The notes under the pieces are model-generated. The model was given only the letters and a program-made list of their open reading frames with translations, did no database searches and was not told the DNA's origin. Positions 12,346 to 23,927 of a stretch of 64,000 nt of DNA are shown piece by piece. The position numbers and the translations under genes were made by a program. How positions within the stretch are numbered: the first letter of the stretch is position 1; each line of letters starts with the position of its first letter. Origin of the DNA: Crocodylus rhombifer (taxonomy: Eukaryota > Chordata > Crocodylia > Crocodylidae). The stretch is from positions 1 to 64,000 of the forward strand of contig JAVSML010025221.1 in the NCBI GenBank assembly GCA_038503035.1, read 5' to 3'.

Positions 12346-12360
12346 TAGCAGAATAGGCCA

Positions 12361-12858
12361 TTTTCTGAAGAAAAGGACATAGGGCTTACAGTGGACAATA
12401 AGCTGAATATAAGTCAACAGCATGCCCTTGTTGCCAAGGAAGCTAACAGCTTGCTCGGTTGCATTAGTAGGAACACTGCCAGCTGTTTAAGGGAAGTGAT
12501 TATTCCCCTGTCTTCAGCACTGGTGATGCCACATCTGGAGTACTGTGCCCAGTTTTGGGACCTGCACTGCTGAAAGAATGTAGACAAATTGGAGAGAGTC
12601 CAGTGGAGAGCAACCAAAATAGGGAGTTGGGGCACATGACTTCTGAGGAGAAGCTGAGGGAAGTGGGTTTATTTAGTCTGGAGAAGAGAAGACAGGGGCG
12701 ATTTAATAATAGTCTCCAACTACCTGAAGGGTGGTTCCAAAGAGGATGGAGCTGAACTATTCTCAGTGGTGGCAGGTGACAGAAAAAGAAGCAATAGTCT
12801 CAAGTTGCAGCATGGAAGAACTCTCTCACTAGGAAGGTAATAAAGCACTGAAACAGCT
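12361..12858 (+). mobile_element. CR1 LINE 3' part, first segment
   Basis: The segment runs from ACATAGGGCTTACAGTGGAC through CACATCTGGAGTACTGTGCC and CTGGAGAAGAGAAGACAGGG to AGGAAGGTAATAAAGCACT. It follows the CR1 order of RT C-terminal tail then ORF2 end. Fragments of protein are still visible, such as PHLEYCAQFWDLHC at about 12528-12572. The coding frame has several stops and shifts. The copy is 5'-truncated near 12361 and broken near 12858; its 3' UTR resumes at 12977. Confidence 0.85.
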
Positions 12859-12976
12859 TGTCTTTCACACCCATTCTTAACATACATTGTTAAATTAAAG
12901 AAAAAAATAAGAACAATATGCTTTTTAAATCTCTATCTTGTTAAATAAAAAGGTGTTTCCCCTTTTGGTACCTATG
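12859..12976. other. AT-rich interruption within a CR1
   Basis: About 118 bp of AT-rich sequence separate two CR1 pieces. The CR1 segment AGGAAGGTAATAAAGCACT (about 12834) is repeated on the far side as AGGAGGGTAGTAAAGCACT (12978). That is either a target site duplication of about 19 bp or overlap between two independent copies. Confidence 0.45.
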
Positions 12977-13160
12977 TAGGAGGGTAGTAAAGCACTTACT
13001 CCAAGGTGGAATCTCTACCCTTGGAGGTTTTAAAGATTTGGCTAGACAAAGCCTTGGCTGGGATGATCTAGTTGGGGATGGTCCTGCTTTGAGCAGGGGG
13101 TCAGATTAGGAGACCTCCTGAGGTCCCTTCCAACCTTAATTTCCTATGATTCCTATAAAC
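12977..13160 (+). mobile_element. CR1 LINE 3' end, second segment
   Basis: This is the CR1 ORF2 terminus and 3' UTR: GGTGGAATCTCTACCCTTGG, GCTGGGATGATCTAGTTGGG, TGAGCAGGGGGTCAGATTAG and the tail GGTCCCTTCCAACCTTAATT. The end has a degenerate terminal repeat (TCCTATGATTCCTATAAA). It probably continues the copy at 12361-12858. Confidence 0.9.
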
Positions 13161-13499
13161 CTATATTAATTGTGACTAGAAGATACATTGTTTAAACCTA
13201 CTTGTGCTAATCTAGACTAGTGTTGAACACTTTGCTGGATAGTGTTTTAAAACATTAAGACCCTAATCCAACTTCCTCCCGATAGAGGTTCTGCATTTAA
13301 TATTCATTGGATAGACAACAGTGGGAGGGCTTCTACCCCACTGGAAATGGACACAAGGACCAGAATCCAGGGCTGCATCCATCTTACTGAGCACACTTGC
13401 TGTACCTTGTTCTCCTGGTCCCACATATTTTCTTTTCTTGGCTGCCCAGTGGGCTAGCCTTAACATGAGAGGAGGAAAGTGCTCTGCCATTGTCCAGAT

Positions 13500-13826
13500 C
13501 AGCATTTTTCAACCTGTTCATTGTGACCCAAAAGTAGGTCACAAGAATACATGAAAGGGTCATGAACAAACTTTTAAAATGGATTCTCCTTTAAGGAGAA
13601 AAAAGTGGGAAACAGTGGCTTTTCCCTTGCAGGCTGGCAGAGTTTCAGCCTGAGAGGGCTTGCTTGGGGCTCCCCATGCTCTACCCACATCATCCCCCCC
13701 ACCCAGTCCCACACACTTCGAGGCCTTGGGGTGAGGAGAAGTGGGTTGGGATTGAAGGGCAGTGGGCCAGGACTGGCCGTTAATAGTTTACATGGGTCCT
13801 GGAACAAAAAGGATTGAGAACCACTG
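13500..13826. mobile_element. non-autonomous hAT-like transposon
   Basis: The left end is CAGCATTTTTCAACCTGTTC and the right end is AGGATTGAGAACCACTG, an imperfect inverted pair. Flanking 8-mers GTCCAGAT (13492-13499) and GTCTAGTT (13827-13834) agree at 6 of 8 positions, fitting a decayed 8-bp hAT target site duplication. The 327-bp body is moderately GC-rich and has no coding capacity. Confidence 0.75.
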
Positions 13827-13834
13827 GTCTAGTT

Positions 13835-15420
13835 CATGGCCTGGTTTGATCATTTCACTGGAAAGTGAAAAATAGAAGCTTAACTCCCTGGTCTTCCACT
13901 CCCTGGGCAAATGCCCTAGCAACTAGACTCTTCCTTCTCCTGCTGTTTGTGCTTGTTGTGCTCCCAGAGTAGAATCACTATGGAGTATAAGTTGCTGGAG
14001 TGGACCCTTTCTGAACAAGGCAAGTCACAAGCGGAGTGAGTATAGTATAAAATCTGTATAGGCCTATAACTTCACTTAAACAGCCAACCTTAGCCATCTA
14101 AGTGTTGTTTAGCTGCCTGGAGGCGAGAGGGTTTGAGCCTAACTTTTATCCTAGTCTAGACATAGGAGAGTGGCATGCTAAACTGGTTGTTGCTCCAGCT
14201 TAATTAGAAAGCATTGGAAGCTAACAGTGATATTTTGTTCTTGTCTGGTATCTTAACACTCTCTAACAAGATTCCACTCCACACTCTTGACCTGCATGGG
14301 CATACTATAAATGTATGAATCACTAACACCTCAAAATTTAGAAGTGTTAGTTCCTTTGCATGCACATGAACTCTTTACAACCACTTAGGTCAGGACTTTT
14401 GTTCTTTACAAACACTTAGGTCAGGACTTTTGTGTTTGATGTCCAATTGAAACGGCAGGGGAATTTTGTTAGGCCAGCTGTAACTAGTCATGTTGGGATT
14501 CATCCAAAGTAATAGCCCAATATCCCTCTTCCTTGTAAATGGAAGGGAGAGAATGGGAGAGAAGTACTTTTACTTTTATACCGCAAGGTTGGCAAAAAGA
14601 AAACAAACAATTACAGCAATTTAATACACACTTTGTGAACCAACTTAAATTCTTACTTAGATGTGTTCTGGGCAACTGAGTTACTACATTTCCAGTGTAA
14701 CAATTACATTGCAAACCTAGGAAGTATGAGTAAGGACAATAATAGAGCCAGCAGCCTAAACTTTGTGGTTAAGAAATTGTGGTATCAGGAAATCTGCTTC
14801 CCAGTTTTCTTAACCAGTTGCTTCATCCAGATCAGCTATTACACTCTATCTGAAAAGTTCATTTGAATAAAATTCCTCTGAAAGCTGGCACTTGGCCCTT
14901 TGAGCAAATTAAGTTCTAGGCAGGTATTGACAGGCTATGTTACAGACTGTGTCACCCAGGCATCTTGTGATTTGGCAGGTGAATATCATCCTTTTGTGCA
15001 GCCTTGTAACTCCTGGCACATCGCCTGTTTTCTCTGGCATACAGGAGGGAGGAGTACATTTGTGTGTATAAAAAGTACCTCTGTGTACAATTCATCTCCT
15101 ATAGCTTTTAAAAGTTGGATTCAAGTCTCAAACTGTTTGACAGAGAAACTTGTTTCAGAATGCACCAGGGTGCATAAAATGTGTCTTTGCATCTTTTATC
15201 CAAACATTAAAATTATATAGGCAGTTTTGTTCAGATACAAGTTTCAGCTTGTCCCAAAAAGAAAGAAAAATACTTGATGAATCCGACATTTTTCTCCATT
15301 TTTACTTTCTACATGAAAAAATAAAAGTTAAAAGTTCATAGGTTCTGTATTATAGTATTTCTTCTTTGTTTCCTTTAACTTTGTTCTAGAGTGCAAACAG
15401 CTCATGGAACTTCTGCCACT
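13835..15420. other. non-coding stretch
   Basis: No gene recognised. The only local structure is a short tandem duplication at 14372-14433, listed separately. Confidence 0.4.
14372..14433. repeat. 31-bp tandem duplication
   Basis: Two near-identical units begin TCTTTACAACCACTTAGGTC at 14372 and TCTTTACAAACACTTAGGTC at 14403, a period of 31 bp. Few mismatches suggest a fairly recent local duplication. Confidence 0.9.
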
Positions 15421-15425
15421 CATGG

Positions 15426-15613
15426 GTCACATCCAGATGAGCGTGGGTGCTTGGTTCCCCGGGGACAAGTAGCAGTGGCACACCTTGTCCCAGGGTCAAA
15501 AACTGCTGTGCTACAAGGTAGCAGCACAAGGAATGCCTGAATGTGTTGCGTGTGGTGCTGCAGACAAGTTTGTGGCACCACATACTGCATGGCCACACTC
15601 AGCTGGATGTGGC
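15426..15613. mobile_element. 188-bp MITE with terminal inverted repeats
   Basis: The termini GTCACATCCAGATGAGCGTG and the reverse complement of the right end, GCCACATCCAGCTGAGTGTG, pair as inverted repeats. Both sides are flanked by CATGG (15421-15425 and 15614-15618), a possible 5-bp target duplication. There is no coding capacity. The superfamily is not assigned. Confidence 0.6.
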
Positions 15614-15641
15614 CATGGTAGCTAATATATAGAAACAGGAA

Positions 15642-15670
15642 CATTTTTCTTTTCTTTTCTTTTCTTTTTT
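15642..15670. repeat. (TTTTC)n microsatellite
   Basis: About five tandem TTTTC units followed by a T run. Confidence 0.9.
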
Positions 15671-16389
15671 GCTTCTTTATATAGTTTGAGGTCAGGCTAC
15701 CTTGTGAAATGGGTAAGGCGAGGTGCACGGTAGAAGGAAAATGGAAAATCATGGACCCAATTATACCCATGCTGAAACTCCCTGCAGTAATTTTGCATCC
15801 TGTCACACAGTCCTCATTCTTTGGCCACTAATGCCTTGGTTTTGCAGTTTAATCCATATAAGTAGCTATTTCAGGGAATTCAGCAGGACACTGTACAGCT
15901 GCAGAAGTCAATTGGCATGTAAAACTTTACAGGATTAGACAGAGTAAACCCATTTGATAGAGACCTTTCTTATGTTTGCTAAATTCCTAACAAACTATGG
16001 ACACTATTGTTCTCATTTTGCAAAGTACTTAAGAAAATGCTGAAACAGATGCTTCGAATTATTTCTGTACTTAGGTATTTTGTTATAACATGACTTGCAT
16101 TTCTAAAAAATTAATTTACTGGTATGTTTTCTTATGAGTATTTAATGCCATCAGTAGAACTATAAAGTTGTGATGGTAAATGTTTTCTTGATAAGATATC
16201 AGTACTAGAGACTTACCTGGGCCAGAGACTGGAGCAGGGTCTGGGTTTGGTTTTCTTAACTAATATCTGGAATTACTAGTGGTAAGGGAGCAATTATTAA
16301 GAGTTATTAAAACAGATAAACAAGGGAAAATGGCTTGAAAATAAAAGAAAGAAATACTGCATTATACCTGTGCTACATAGATACAATTT
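15671..16389. other. non-coding stretch without recognised features
   Basis: AT-rich DNA upstream of a Penelope-like remnant. No feature was identified. Confidence 0.35.
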
Positions 16390-17410
16390 TCATCATCAGG
16401 ACTGATCATTTGGATTCACTTACTGAATTCCACCACAGGTTTAACAACTACCAGCCTTCAGTCAAAAATCTCTCTGGAATTCTCCTACATTAACTTTAGC
16501 TTCATAGTTACTATCATATAAGTCATCCTACAAACTGCTACATACAGAACACCCATGGACCACTACACTTACATACACAAAATTAGCAATCATCCCAAAC
16601 ACACAGAAAAAGTGGTGATCTGCAATCAAGCCCTCACCACTTCTACTCTGAGGAGGACACTCGTGACACCCATCCTGTCACTCTGAAAACTGCCTTTGCC
16701 CAGCAAAGATACTCCAGCAGAGAAATAGTCCATATTTTTGAAAGACTCACCCAAATACCCTGCAGCAAACTACTGCAATACGAGAGAAAAGCCCCCCCAC
16801 TGACTGTACACCCTTTGTTGTCACCTATTATACTTAAACCTGTAAGAAAGATCATCAACCAACTACAGCTTATAATTGAAAAGTACCAGACCTTGAGAAC
16901 CCCCACCTGCAGCATCTGGCCTTCAGATAGCCCTCTAACCTTGCCCAATTCATCATTAGAAATAAACTTCCTGCTGATCACGTTGGGTCACAGCCCAGCC
17001 TTAGCAATAAATGTAAGACCTGTCAAAACATCTCTGCTCTTACAAGAATCAACACTCCCCACAACAAAACCATCAGAATCCATGGATCATACACGTCTAC
17101 CCCAGAATGTGCTATACCTCGTCTAGCACGCCACTGCCCTCTTGCCAACTCTGTGAGTGAAAACAGACAAAAACTATGCATCAGAATGAACGATCAACAA
17201 AAACGATAAAGGGTGGACACATTAGAAGACAGGTAAGAGAACATCTTTCCCAGAAAAAAAAAGAATCACTCCCTGTCTGACTTCACAGTTCTTCTGCTCA
17301 AAGGAAATCTACCCAACCCCTTTACAAGAGGAGCAAGGGAGCAGGCCTATTGGATACTAAGTACCATGGATTTATCATAGACTATGACTTCATGGTCTAT
17401 TATAATCTAC
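16390..17410 (+). mobile_element. Penelope-like retroelement remnant (RT C-terminus to GIY-YIG-like tail)
   Basis: Across shifting frames the translation has the order expected of a Penelope-like element. Near 16545-16600 is a YTYIHKISNHPKHTEKVV segment of RT-thumb type. An open stretch at 16815-17126 contains KPVRKIINQLQLIIEKYQ. In another frame at about 17008 comes NKCKTCQNISAL, with a CxxC pair ahead of the nuclease. SDFTVLLLKGNLPNP at about 17275 and the nearby REQAYW resemble the C-terminal part of the GIY-YIG endonuclease. Stops and frameshifts make it non-functional. The RT catalytic core is not visible. A related segment occurs at 31095-31310. Assignment rests on domain order, not on a database match. 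Confidence 0.65.
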
Positions 17411-17421
17411 TTGATAGTAAC

Positions 17422-17515
17422 AGATTCACAGAAGTTTAGGGCTTGAAGGGACCTTGTGAGATCATCAGGTCCAGCCCTGCTGCTCTGGGCAGGTCAAACA
17501 ACCCCAGCAATTGAT
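17422..17515 (-). mobile_element. CR1 LINE 3' tail fragment, minus strand
   Basis: Antisense CR1 3' UTR: TTTAGGGCTTGAAGGGACCT, then TCATCAGGTCCAGCCCTGCT and GCTCTGGGCAGG. Only about 90 bp remain, a short 5'-truncated insertion. Confidence 0.8.
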
Positions 17516-17788
17516 ATTCATTTTTAATCCAGGGCCAAAGATATCTATCATCACATACCAAACTGAGATAGTAATATGTGCAAGCCCTTCCTAGTTGAAA
17601 TTGTACTTACTTTCCTAATCTGACTGTGGGTTTACCCAAATTTGCCTTTTAAATCAATCATCTCTGCACTTCACAGGAGGTAACAGCCATCCTGAACAAT
17701 CCCATTCTTCCATTATCAGGTGTTTACTGCATCTCTCTTGCCTGTTGGCTACCTGATGTTTCTTGTATCCTGGTTTTACTGACATATA

Positions 17789-18085
17789 GGCTGCATGCAG
17801 ATGTTAAAACAATCAAACAAACCACGTTTTACTGGAAGAAGCAGCACATTACTTCAACCTGGCTCTGCAGCCTCTGTATAGATTGAGTGCTTCTGAGGGT
17901 TTCTAACAGCTGATTAGATAAAAAAGACCCACTAAAGTGCCTGATCTATACAGATGTTGGGTGAGCCAGGTCCAGTTAACACACTGCCTCTTCCGGGCAT
18001 GTGTTGGGTTCAGTGTGGGGGTGCACCAAGTTTTAAGTAAAGTGCCAGTTATTTTGTTGGGTTTTTTTAACATCTGGAAGCAGCC
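17789..18085. mobile_element. MITE family with GGCTGCWTGCAGA ends, copy A
   Basis: The left end GGCTGCATGCAGATGTTAAA and the right end TTTTTTTAACATCTGGAAGC plus AGCC are inverted repeats. The body is homologous to copy B at 30768-31094, including CCTGATCTATACAGATGTTG and GGGTGAGC. It is about 297 bp and non-coding. No clear long target site duplication is present. Confidence 0.8.
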
Positions 18086-18136
18086 ATGGAGTTTTACATA
18101 AACCTCTGTTCCACCTGCTACTTAACTGTATTGTGT

Positions 18137-18265
18137 TTGTTTTTCTGTCAGAAGGCTGAGGAAGGGTGTTGTGATACCTGAAAACTTGCCAATATCAATC
18201 CCAACCATGCAGTTGGTCCAATAAATGATATCACACACAAGAATTTTTGCCTCTTGCAAGCAAAA
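18137..18265. repeat. dispersed repeat fragment, possibly PLE-associated
   Basis: It includes TTGGTCCAATAAATGATATC, close to CTGGTCTAATAAAAGATATC at 25388. The two sites therefore share a repeat family. Its position about 0.7 kb after the Penelope-like remnant suggests a 3' untranslated part of such an element, but this is a guess. Confidence 0.35.
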
Positions 18266-19279
18266 ACATAGACATTTGGAGTCTGTTCTAACACCTGTGA
18301 AATCAAAATAAAGATCCTCATTGATTTCAGTGGGCAACACCAAGAACAATGGCATAAAGGAATGTCTCTGGCAGTTGTGTGAACTTGTGTAGGAACGAAT
18401 TGGCTTAAATAATCCAGCAACCAGGTCTCTTCCAGCCAAATCATTTATCCTTATTTGTTACAGAAAGTAGAGACAGCTCTTCCTAGACACAAATGAAGTA
18501 CTTTTTCACAAGATGATGATGATGATGTAGCATCTTGTGTAGGCATGCCCAGTTAGTACAGGGAAAGATCTTTTTGCTTTCATTCTGCCTTTCCAAAAAT
18601 GTTCATATCTTTTTCTGGGGCACAGATAAGTAAGAAAATCTGCTACATTCAGTGTTAAAAAACATGAGGGTGTTTGTCAGCATAAATTCACTTAAGTCAA
18701 ACAGCAAGTGTTTGATTCTCATTTACATTCATACTTTGTAGTGTGAGTGTTAAAAAGTCTCAGTTAATACAGACTAGTTTAAACTAGGGCAGCCCCCACA
18801 GGACCAGTACAACAGCAGTAGCATCTATCAGGAGATGCAGGAAAGAGGCAAGAGGTCTCTCACACATGCACCCTGTCACAGAAGTGTAAAGTCAAGTCCC
18901 ATCTATGTCACATCCTGGATGAATCTGAAAAATGTTAAAGAAAAGAAAACAAGGTGAAGACCAAAAATCCTGTGGATTATATTCCTTTGTCAAAATGGGG
19001 AAAAATACACAATTATAGTCCTTAAGACAAAATGGGGAAAAATACACAATTTCTCAGTAGATGTTCCTTCTGATTGAAAGACAGTTGGAAGAGGTTTGTT
19101 CAGTCTCTCAGTCTAGAGCAGTGTCTAGCTGGCATAATCATGCCCAAAATAAATGCTAGTACAGTAAATGCTAGTATTTCCTGGTCTGTGTTCTTAGTTT
19201 CCTTCATGGCTGGGGAGAGGTACTGGCAGATCTACCTAGCACCAGGTTCAATATACCTCTGCCTGCTCAAGTTCCAGAT
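18266..19279. other. non-coding stretch with small tandem repeats
   Basis: A (GAT)n run lies near 18512-18527. A direct duplication of CAAAATGGGGAAAAATACAC occurs at 18991 and 19028 (period 37). No gene recognised. Confidence 0.5.
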
Positions 19280-19287
19280 ATAGCTAT

Positions 19288-20045
19288 TAGGGCTGTATGA
19301 GGCTTCGGACAGAGCTTCAGATCCGGAGAAGCTTCAGACACTTTGGATGCCCCAAAGCAGCACGTCCAGGTCGAAGCGATGGCCTCCTTAGGCTTCCCGA
19401 AGTGGTTCGGAGCTTCGGAAGAGCTTCGGAGCCACCTTGGAGATCCGGCCATAGGGTATAATGGGGAAACAATAAAATATCTGTAATATTGTTGTTGTTT
19501 GTCTGATTTGAATGAAATTTTCAGGGGTGGTAGACTCCGCAGAGAGGATGAAGCCTGCCAAGTTTCAAGAAGGTTGGTACAGGGGTTGTCTGCAGCTTGA
19601 GGTGCAGCTCCCCCAAACCCCTGCACCAATCTCCTTGAAACTTGGCAGGCTTTGTGGCCTCAGTAAGAGCTACCAGCCCTGCGGTTTTCACCGCCCTGTG
19701 GTGTAACACACAGCCGTGATGTGAGTTTGGCTTTCAAGAATTTAGAGTACAGTTCCCCCCAAACCCTTGTACTGATCTTCTTGAGGCTTGGCAAGCTTCA
19801 TCCTCTCTGCAGAGTCTACCAGCCCAGAAAATTTCATCCAAATCAGACAAACAACAACAAAGTTATAGATATTTCATTGATTCCCCATTACACCCTATGG
19901 CCGGATCTCCTAGGCGGCTCCGAATCGGAGTCGCTTTGGCTGGATTGAGGTGGAAACTCAGTCCGGAGTTCCAGACTGGATCGTGGCTATCCAAAGTGGA
20001 CAGATCTGAAGCCAGATAGGATCGCTGCCAACTTGCACAGGCCTA
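19288..20045. mobile_element. non-autonomous foldback hAT-like transposon, copy 2
   Basis: The left end TAGGGCTGTATGAGGCTTCG and the right end ACTTGCACAGGCCTA match the terminal repeats of the element at 7429. Inverted symmetry runs through the body: GGCCATAGGGTATAATGGGG (19448) is mirrored by CCCCATTACACCCTATGGCC (about 19884), and AAGCCTGCCAAGTTTCAAGA by its inverse near 19780. The core carries AAACTTGGCAGGC, also found in copy 4 at 29809. The flanking 8-mers ATAGCTAT and GTGACTGT agree at only 4 of 8, with all differences transitions, so the duplication is not secure. Confidence 0.8.
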
Positions 20046-20454
20046 GTGACTGTCCCCCTGCCCCTACCACCAAACACTGTACTTCTGTCATGTTTAAGAG
20101 CATTGTAACTTTATAGTGCTATAAAAAGTGCTTTAAATTACAGTGCTGTAAAACGTGCACAGAGCACTTCCGTACACAGCCTTGGTCAATTACTAGCTGT
20201 ACTTATATCTCTCACCCTCCCCACCCCCATCCACCCACTTATTTATATATTCCTTGCAGCGGAAATGTGTGTATTTTTCTACCTGTATTACACACACACA
20301 CTCTGCTGCACTGTAATATATATAAATGTTATGTAACATATTCAGTTAGTTTTTTTAAATTGGATACCACCCAATTCACAGAAGTTATAGAGGGGTACCT
20401 TGAGTCTAGTAAGGTTGAGAACCAGTGACCTAAGTAATATATCATTTACAAATT

Positions 20455-20655
20455 CACATTCAAGTTTGAATATTAGGAAAAACTTCCTTACTAGAAGGAT
20501 GGTGAAGCACTGGCACAGGTTACCGAGAGAGGTGGTGGAATCTCCATTCCTCGAGGTTTTTAAGGCCTGGCTCGACAAAGCCGTGACTACAATCATGTAG
20601 TGGTGATAGTCCTGCTTTGAGCAGGGGGTTGGGCCAGTTTTCTATGACTCGATGA
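20455..20655 (+). mobile_element. CR1 LINE 3' end, 5'-truncated
   Basis: The sequence contains ATTAGGAAAAACTTCCTTAC, GAAGGATGGTGAAGCACTGG, GAGGTGGTGGAATCTCCATT and CTGCTTTGAGCAGGGGGTTG. This is the end of ORF2 and the 3' UTR. Translated pieces such as RLPREVVESPFLEVFKAWLD match the ORF2 C-terminus at 44966-45030. Immediately upstream (20350-20430) GGTTGAGAACCAGTG resembles the end of a hAT element. Confidence 0.88.
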
Positions 20656-23240
20656 TTATTGTTGTCCTCATACATTCTGTGGCCTCAAAATTGTTTACTG
20701 GACAGTTTATTAACCTCTTGCTATCAGCAGTTGATGGTTCCCACCAGTAAGTACTATTGTGGTAATTTGTTTTGAATGAGCCTGGAGAAGCAGTAGCACA
20801 ATGCTGTTGCTCTTCAACACTAAGCAATTAAACATGATTTGGGGTTTTGAGTACAGAAATCTTGGCTTGAGGTGTTCCCTGGACACTATAAATGCAGGGG
20901 TTGGAGTACTGATTGGTTGCTTGGTGTGTCTACTCCAGAAGAAGAAAGCAACAAGATGGCTAGGAAAAAAGAGGGAAGAACTAGCAGTGTGGCCCAGAGA
21001 TGGAGTAGGGAGAGCGAGCAAGACTAAACATCCAAGTTCACTGGATTGCCTGGAGAACATGCTTAGGTTTTTGAACAGGATAACTGACCTCTTTTTGTTT
21101 CAGCTCTGTTCAGGGGAACAGGACTCCATGAATATTCTTTGTCAATAAACAGAATTGGACAAAAAAAGGTCATGAGTTGTCTCTGTAATTTTTCATCCCA
21201 TTGGGGAGAAAAATCAGCAAAGTACTGATTTTACTGGCTAACTGTTTGGGCCAAGGGCAAATAGCTGCTTGTACCACCAATTTGGTCTGCCAGATCCATG
21301 AAGGAAGAACTATCCTTAACCCCTCACTGAGGGCAAACTGTATTGTTTGTTTCACCATCCTGGGAACCTGCTATGCGTAATAGCTATTCCTTGACGCCTC
21401 CCCTTCTTCTTAGCCAACTCCTTCTTGGCCATACCCAGCACAGTACCTGCATCAGAGGTGGGGAGGGGCAAGAGACAGAGAAGAGTGGGAATGAATTTAG
21501 CATGTAGCCATCTTTCTCTTTATTTGGCGTCTACAATCTTCCTTTGCAGATGTAAAGACCTTCTGTTTCCCACCTCTAGAGAGAAACAAACTCCCCAGTG
21601 AGCAAGTTACATTAAAAAAGTCTCTCATTAGCCAGGGATTGATGAGAGCTGCTCCTACATAGCGATCCCTGGTAAACTCTCTGACAGCCAAGAGCTCCAG
21701 AATCGATAAAAAATGATAAATCGCACAAAGATAAAGATACAGAATTGCCATATGAAGGAAAAAATTATGAGCCCATTGAGAAATTAATCAAAATAAGTAA
21801 ACTATATAAGAATGCAGAGATTTCAGATTTTCGCAGTTGAATCAAATTGATATATCTGTGATAGCTGGCTTCTGTTTTCTTAGTATTTCAACATTCCACT
21901 ATAGTTCCTTTTCCATTAAAAAAAGAAAGAAACCACCAAGTGCTCTCATTTATTCAGTGGTTTCTTACTCACCACTCAACTGTACACAATTGGAAATTTG
22001 CTTATAAAGATTGAGTAATAGGAACAAAAGATATAAAAAGACAAACAATTGGAGTCTGACAGTTTTAATCTGTACAAATGTTTCATGATCAAACATATCT
22101 GATTGGTCTCAGGTGGTACACTGAGCCCTGAAACATGCTAAATAGCATTGTGTTGCTGTAGAGGTTACACAAGGTTGCACATTATTACTAAGGATTTATT
22201 ACAAGGCTTCCTTCCAAGTACATAAGTTCAAACAGCTTCATGATTAGTGCTCACTTCTTGCAAATGTGCACAGCATAAAAAAAAGAGTTGTTAGAAGGCT
22301 TGGATTTTTCCCCAGGTAGTACATAGAAATATCAGACTGCAGACTGCTTCAATGGTTTTTCTGAAATTAACTCTTGAGCTGCCATTAAGACATAATTTTT
22401 GCTCTGTAAAAGACAGTTCATGAAGAGTTTCAGTCTCCTACATTGAATCTAGTATTGATTTTATTATGGGTGTGCTTGGAAGGATGTGGTTTATACCTAT
22501 AGCTCTCTACTCTGTAAGGCTTTTAACTGAACAGACAAACAGGTCTCAGCTACAGGCAGGATGTCATTTAGGAAAAAAGACAAAACTCATGTTTACATGT
22601 ACAGTTGATATATGTGTTTTCTGATTTAGCATTGGATTTAAGAAACATCAATACATTAAAAAATTATTTTTATGTCACACTGTTAAATGGATACAAAGTA
22701 CAGCATAGCAAAAACAAGAAACCTGGTATAGAATCTGTTACCCTTGCAAACTGCAAGTTATGCCAAATAAATCTGCTAACACTGAGACAGATAAGTTGTC
22801 AAGGTCTTGCAGAGATTTAAGAGTAGAGACAGAGAAGATGAAGCAAAGATTGCATACCTATCTGTAAATTAAAAAAGAATGGGATTAAATATCAGCAAGT
22901 GTGGGTCAGCACTGAATGTCTGCAGTACTTTATGAAAATGCATCTTAAGGGTAGTTTGAGTTAGACTGAAATAACTCAGTTGTATATCTCAGCCTTGGGT
23001 GGATCCAGGAATTTGAAAAGAGATGGATGCAGGAGATGCCACCTATGCTGGAGGGGAAGTTGCAGTCTCCACTATGTAGGCAGACAGCACCAAGGAAACA
23101 GCTGCTGGGCAGTTTTTGGAGTCCCCAAACATGCAAACCTACCTTTCCCCACCACTCTCAGAGCCCCTTCCCTCCAGTGTAGGAACCTTCCCTTCCCTTC
23201 CTTTCTCCTCTCACCCTCTCCAGCAGGGGTTGCCTCTAGG
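20656..23240. other. non-coding stretch without recognised features
   Basis: About 2.6 kb of mostly AT-rich DNA. Frames at 20801-21148 and 22605-22820 have no recognisable domains. No repeat family was identified by eye. Confidence 0.35.
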
Positions 23241-23241
23241 G

Positions 23242-23920
23242 CAGTGGTCCCCAACTGATTGATTATGATCAACTGGTCGATTGCAGAGCCTCTTTTAGTC
23301 AATCCTGGGCTGGGGGGAAGGGGGGGCTGGTCACATGTATGCATGCGCTCCCGCCCAGTCCAGCAAGTCAGTCTGGGGGAGGGAAGGGGCAGGGGCCAGA
23401 TTGAGGCCCCTGCAGTGAGGGAGGAATGGTGTGGCCCAGCCAGGAGCAGGGGGATGTAAGTGGGGTCCCAGCCTGGCACAGTAGTGGGAGGATTGGAGCC
23501 TGGGATGGGGGGTCATCCAGGGGAAGGGGGGATCCCACCACTGGGTAAACCCTGGCAGAGGCCCTGGGGGCACATGCCCCCCATATCTGTGCAAGCTGGA
23601 AGCAGCTGCTGCATCTCCAGCCCTGCTGCAGTTGGACACGTGTGGGCACAGCTCAGTCCAGTAGTGGGATGCATGTGGCTTCTGGCCACTCCTGGGCCAT
23701 CTGCAGTGGGACTTGGGTTGTAAAGCCCAGCCCGCAATGGCAGTCACCTCCACTATGCACAGATTGGGGAGGGGGCCTCGTGCCCCCCCAAAAGTGGGGC
23801 AGCTGCAGCATCGGTGAGGGAAAGAGTGGGGCTGAAGAAGGGGCAGGCCCTGCAGCCAGGGTTGGATAGAATGGAGCTGTGAAAGTCTCATCTGTGGGGG
23901 ACACGGGGAGGTCTTGATCT
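23242..23920. mobile_element. probable GC-rich non-autonomous hAT-like element
   Basis: The left end reads CAGTGGTCCCCAACTGATTG, a typical hAT-style terminus, then GATCAACTGGTCGATTGCAG. The right side near 23910 reads GGTCTTGATCTCCTAGG, which could be the decayed opposite end. The body is strongly G-rich with long incidental frames on both strands and no visible domain. The right boundary is hidden by the adjoining inverted-repeat mosaic. Confidence 0.5.
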
Positions 23921-23927
23921 CCTAGGC

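Noticed and set aside
18991..19050. Repeated CAAAATGGGGAAAAATACAC considered as a CRISPR-like array
   Set aside because: Only two copies with a 37-bp period; vertebrate-type context. A simple local duplication.
23072..23891. Frames of up to 186 codons on the minus strand and several on the plus strand
   Set aside because: G-rich transposon body with no domain, no splice signals and equal openness on both strands.
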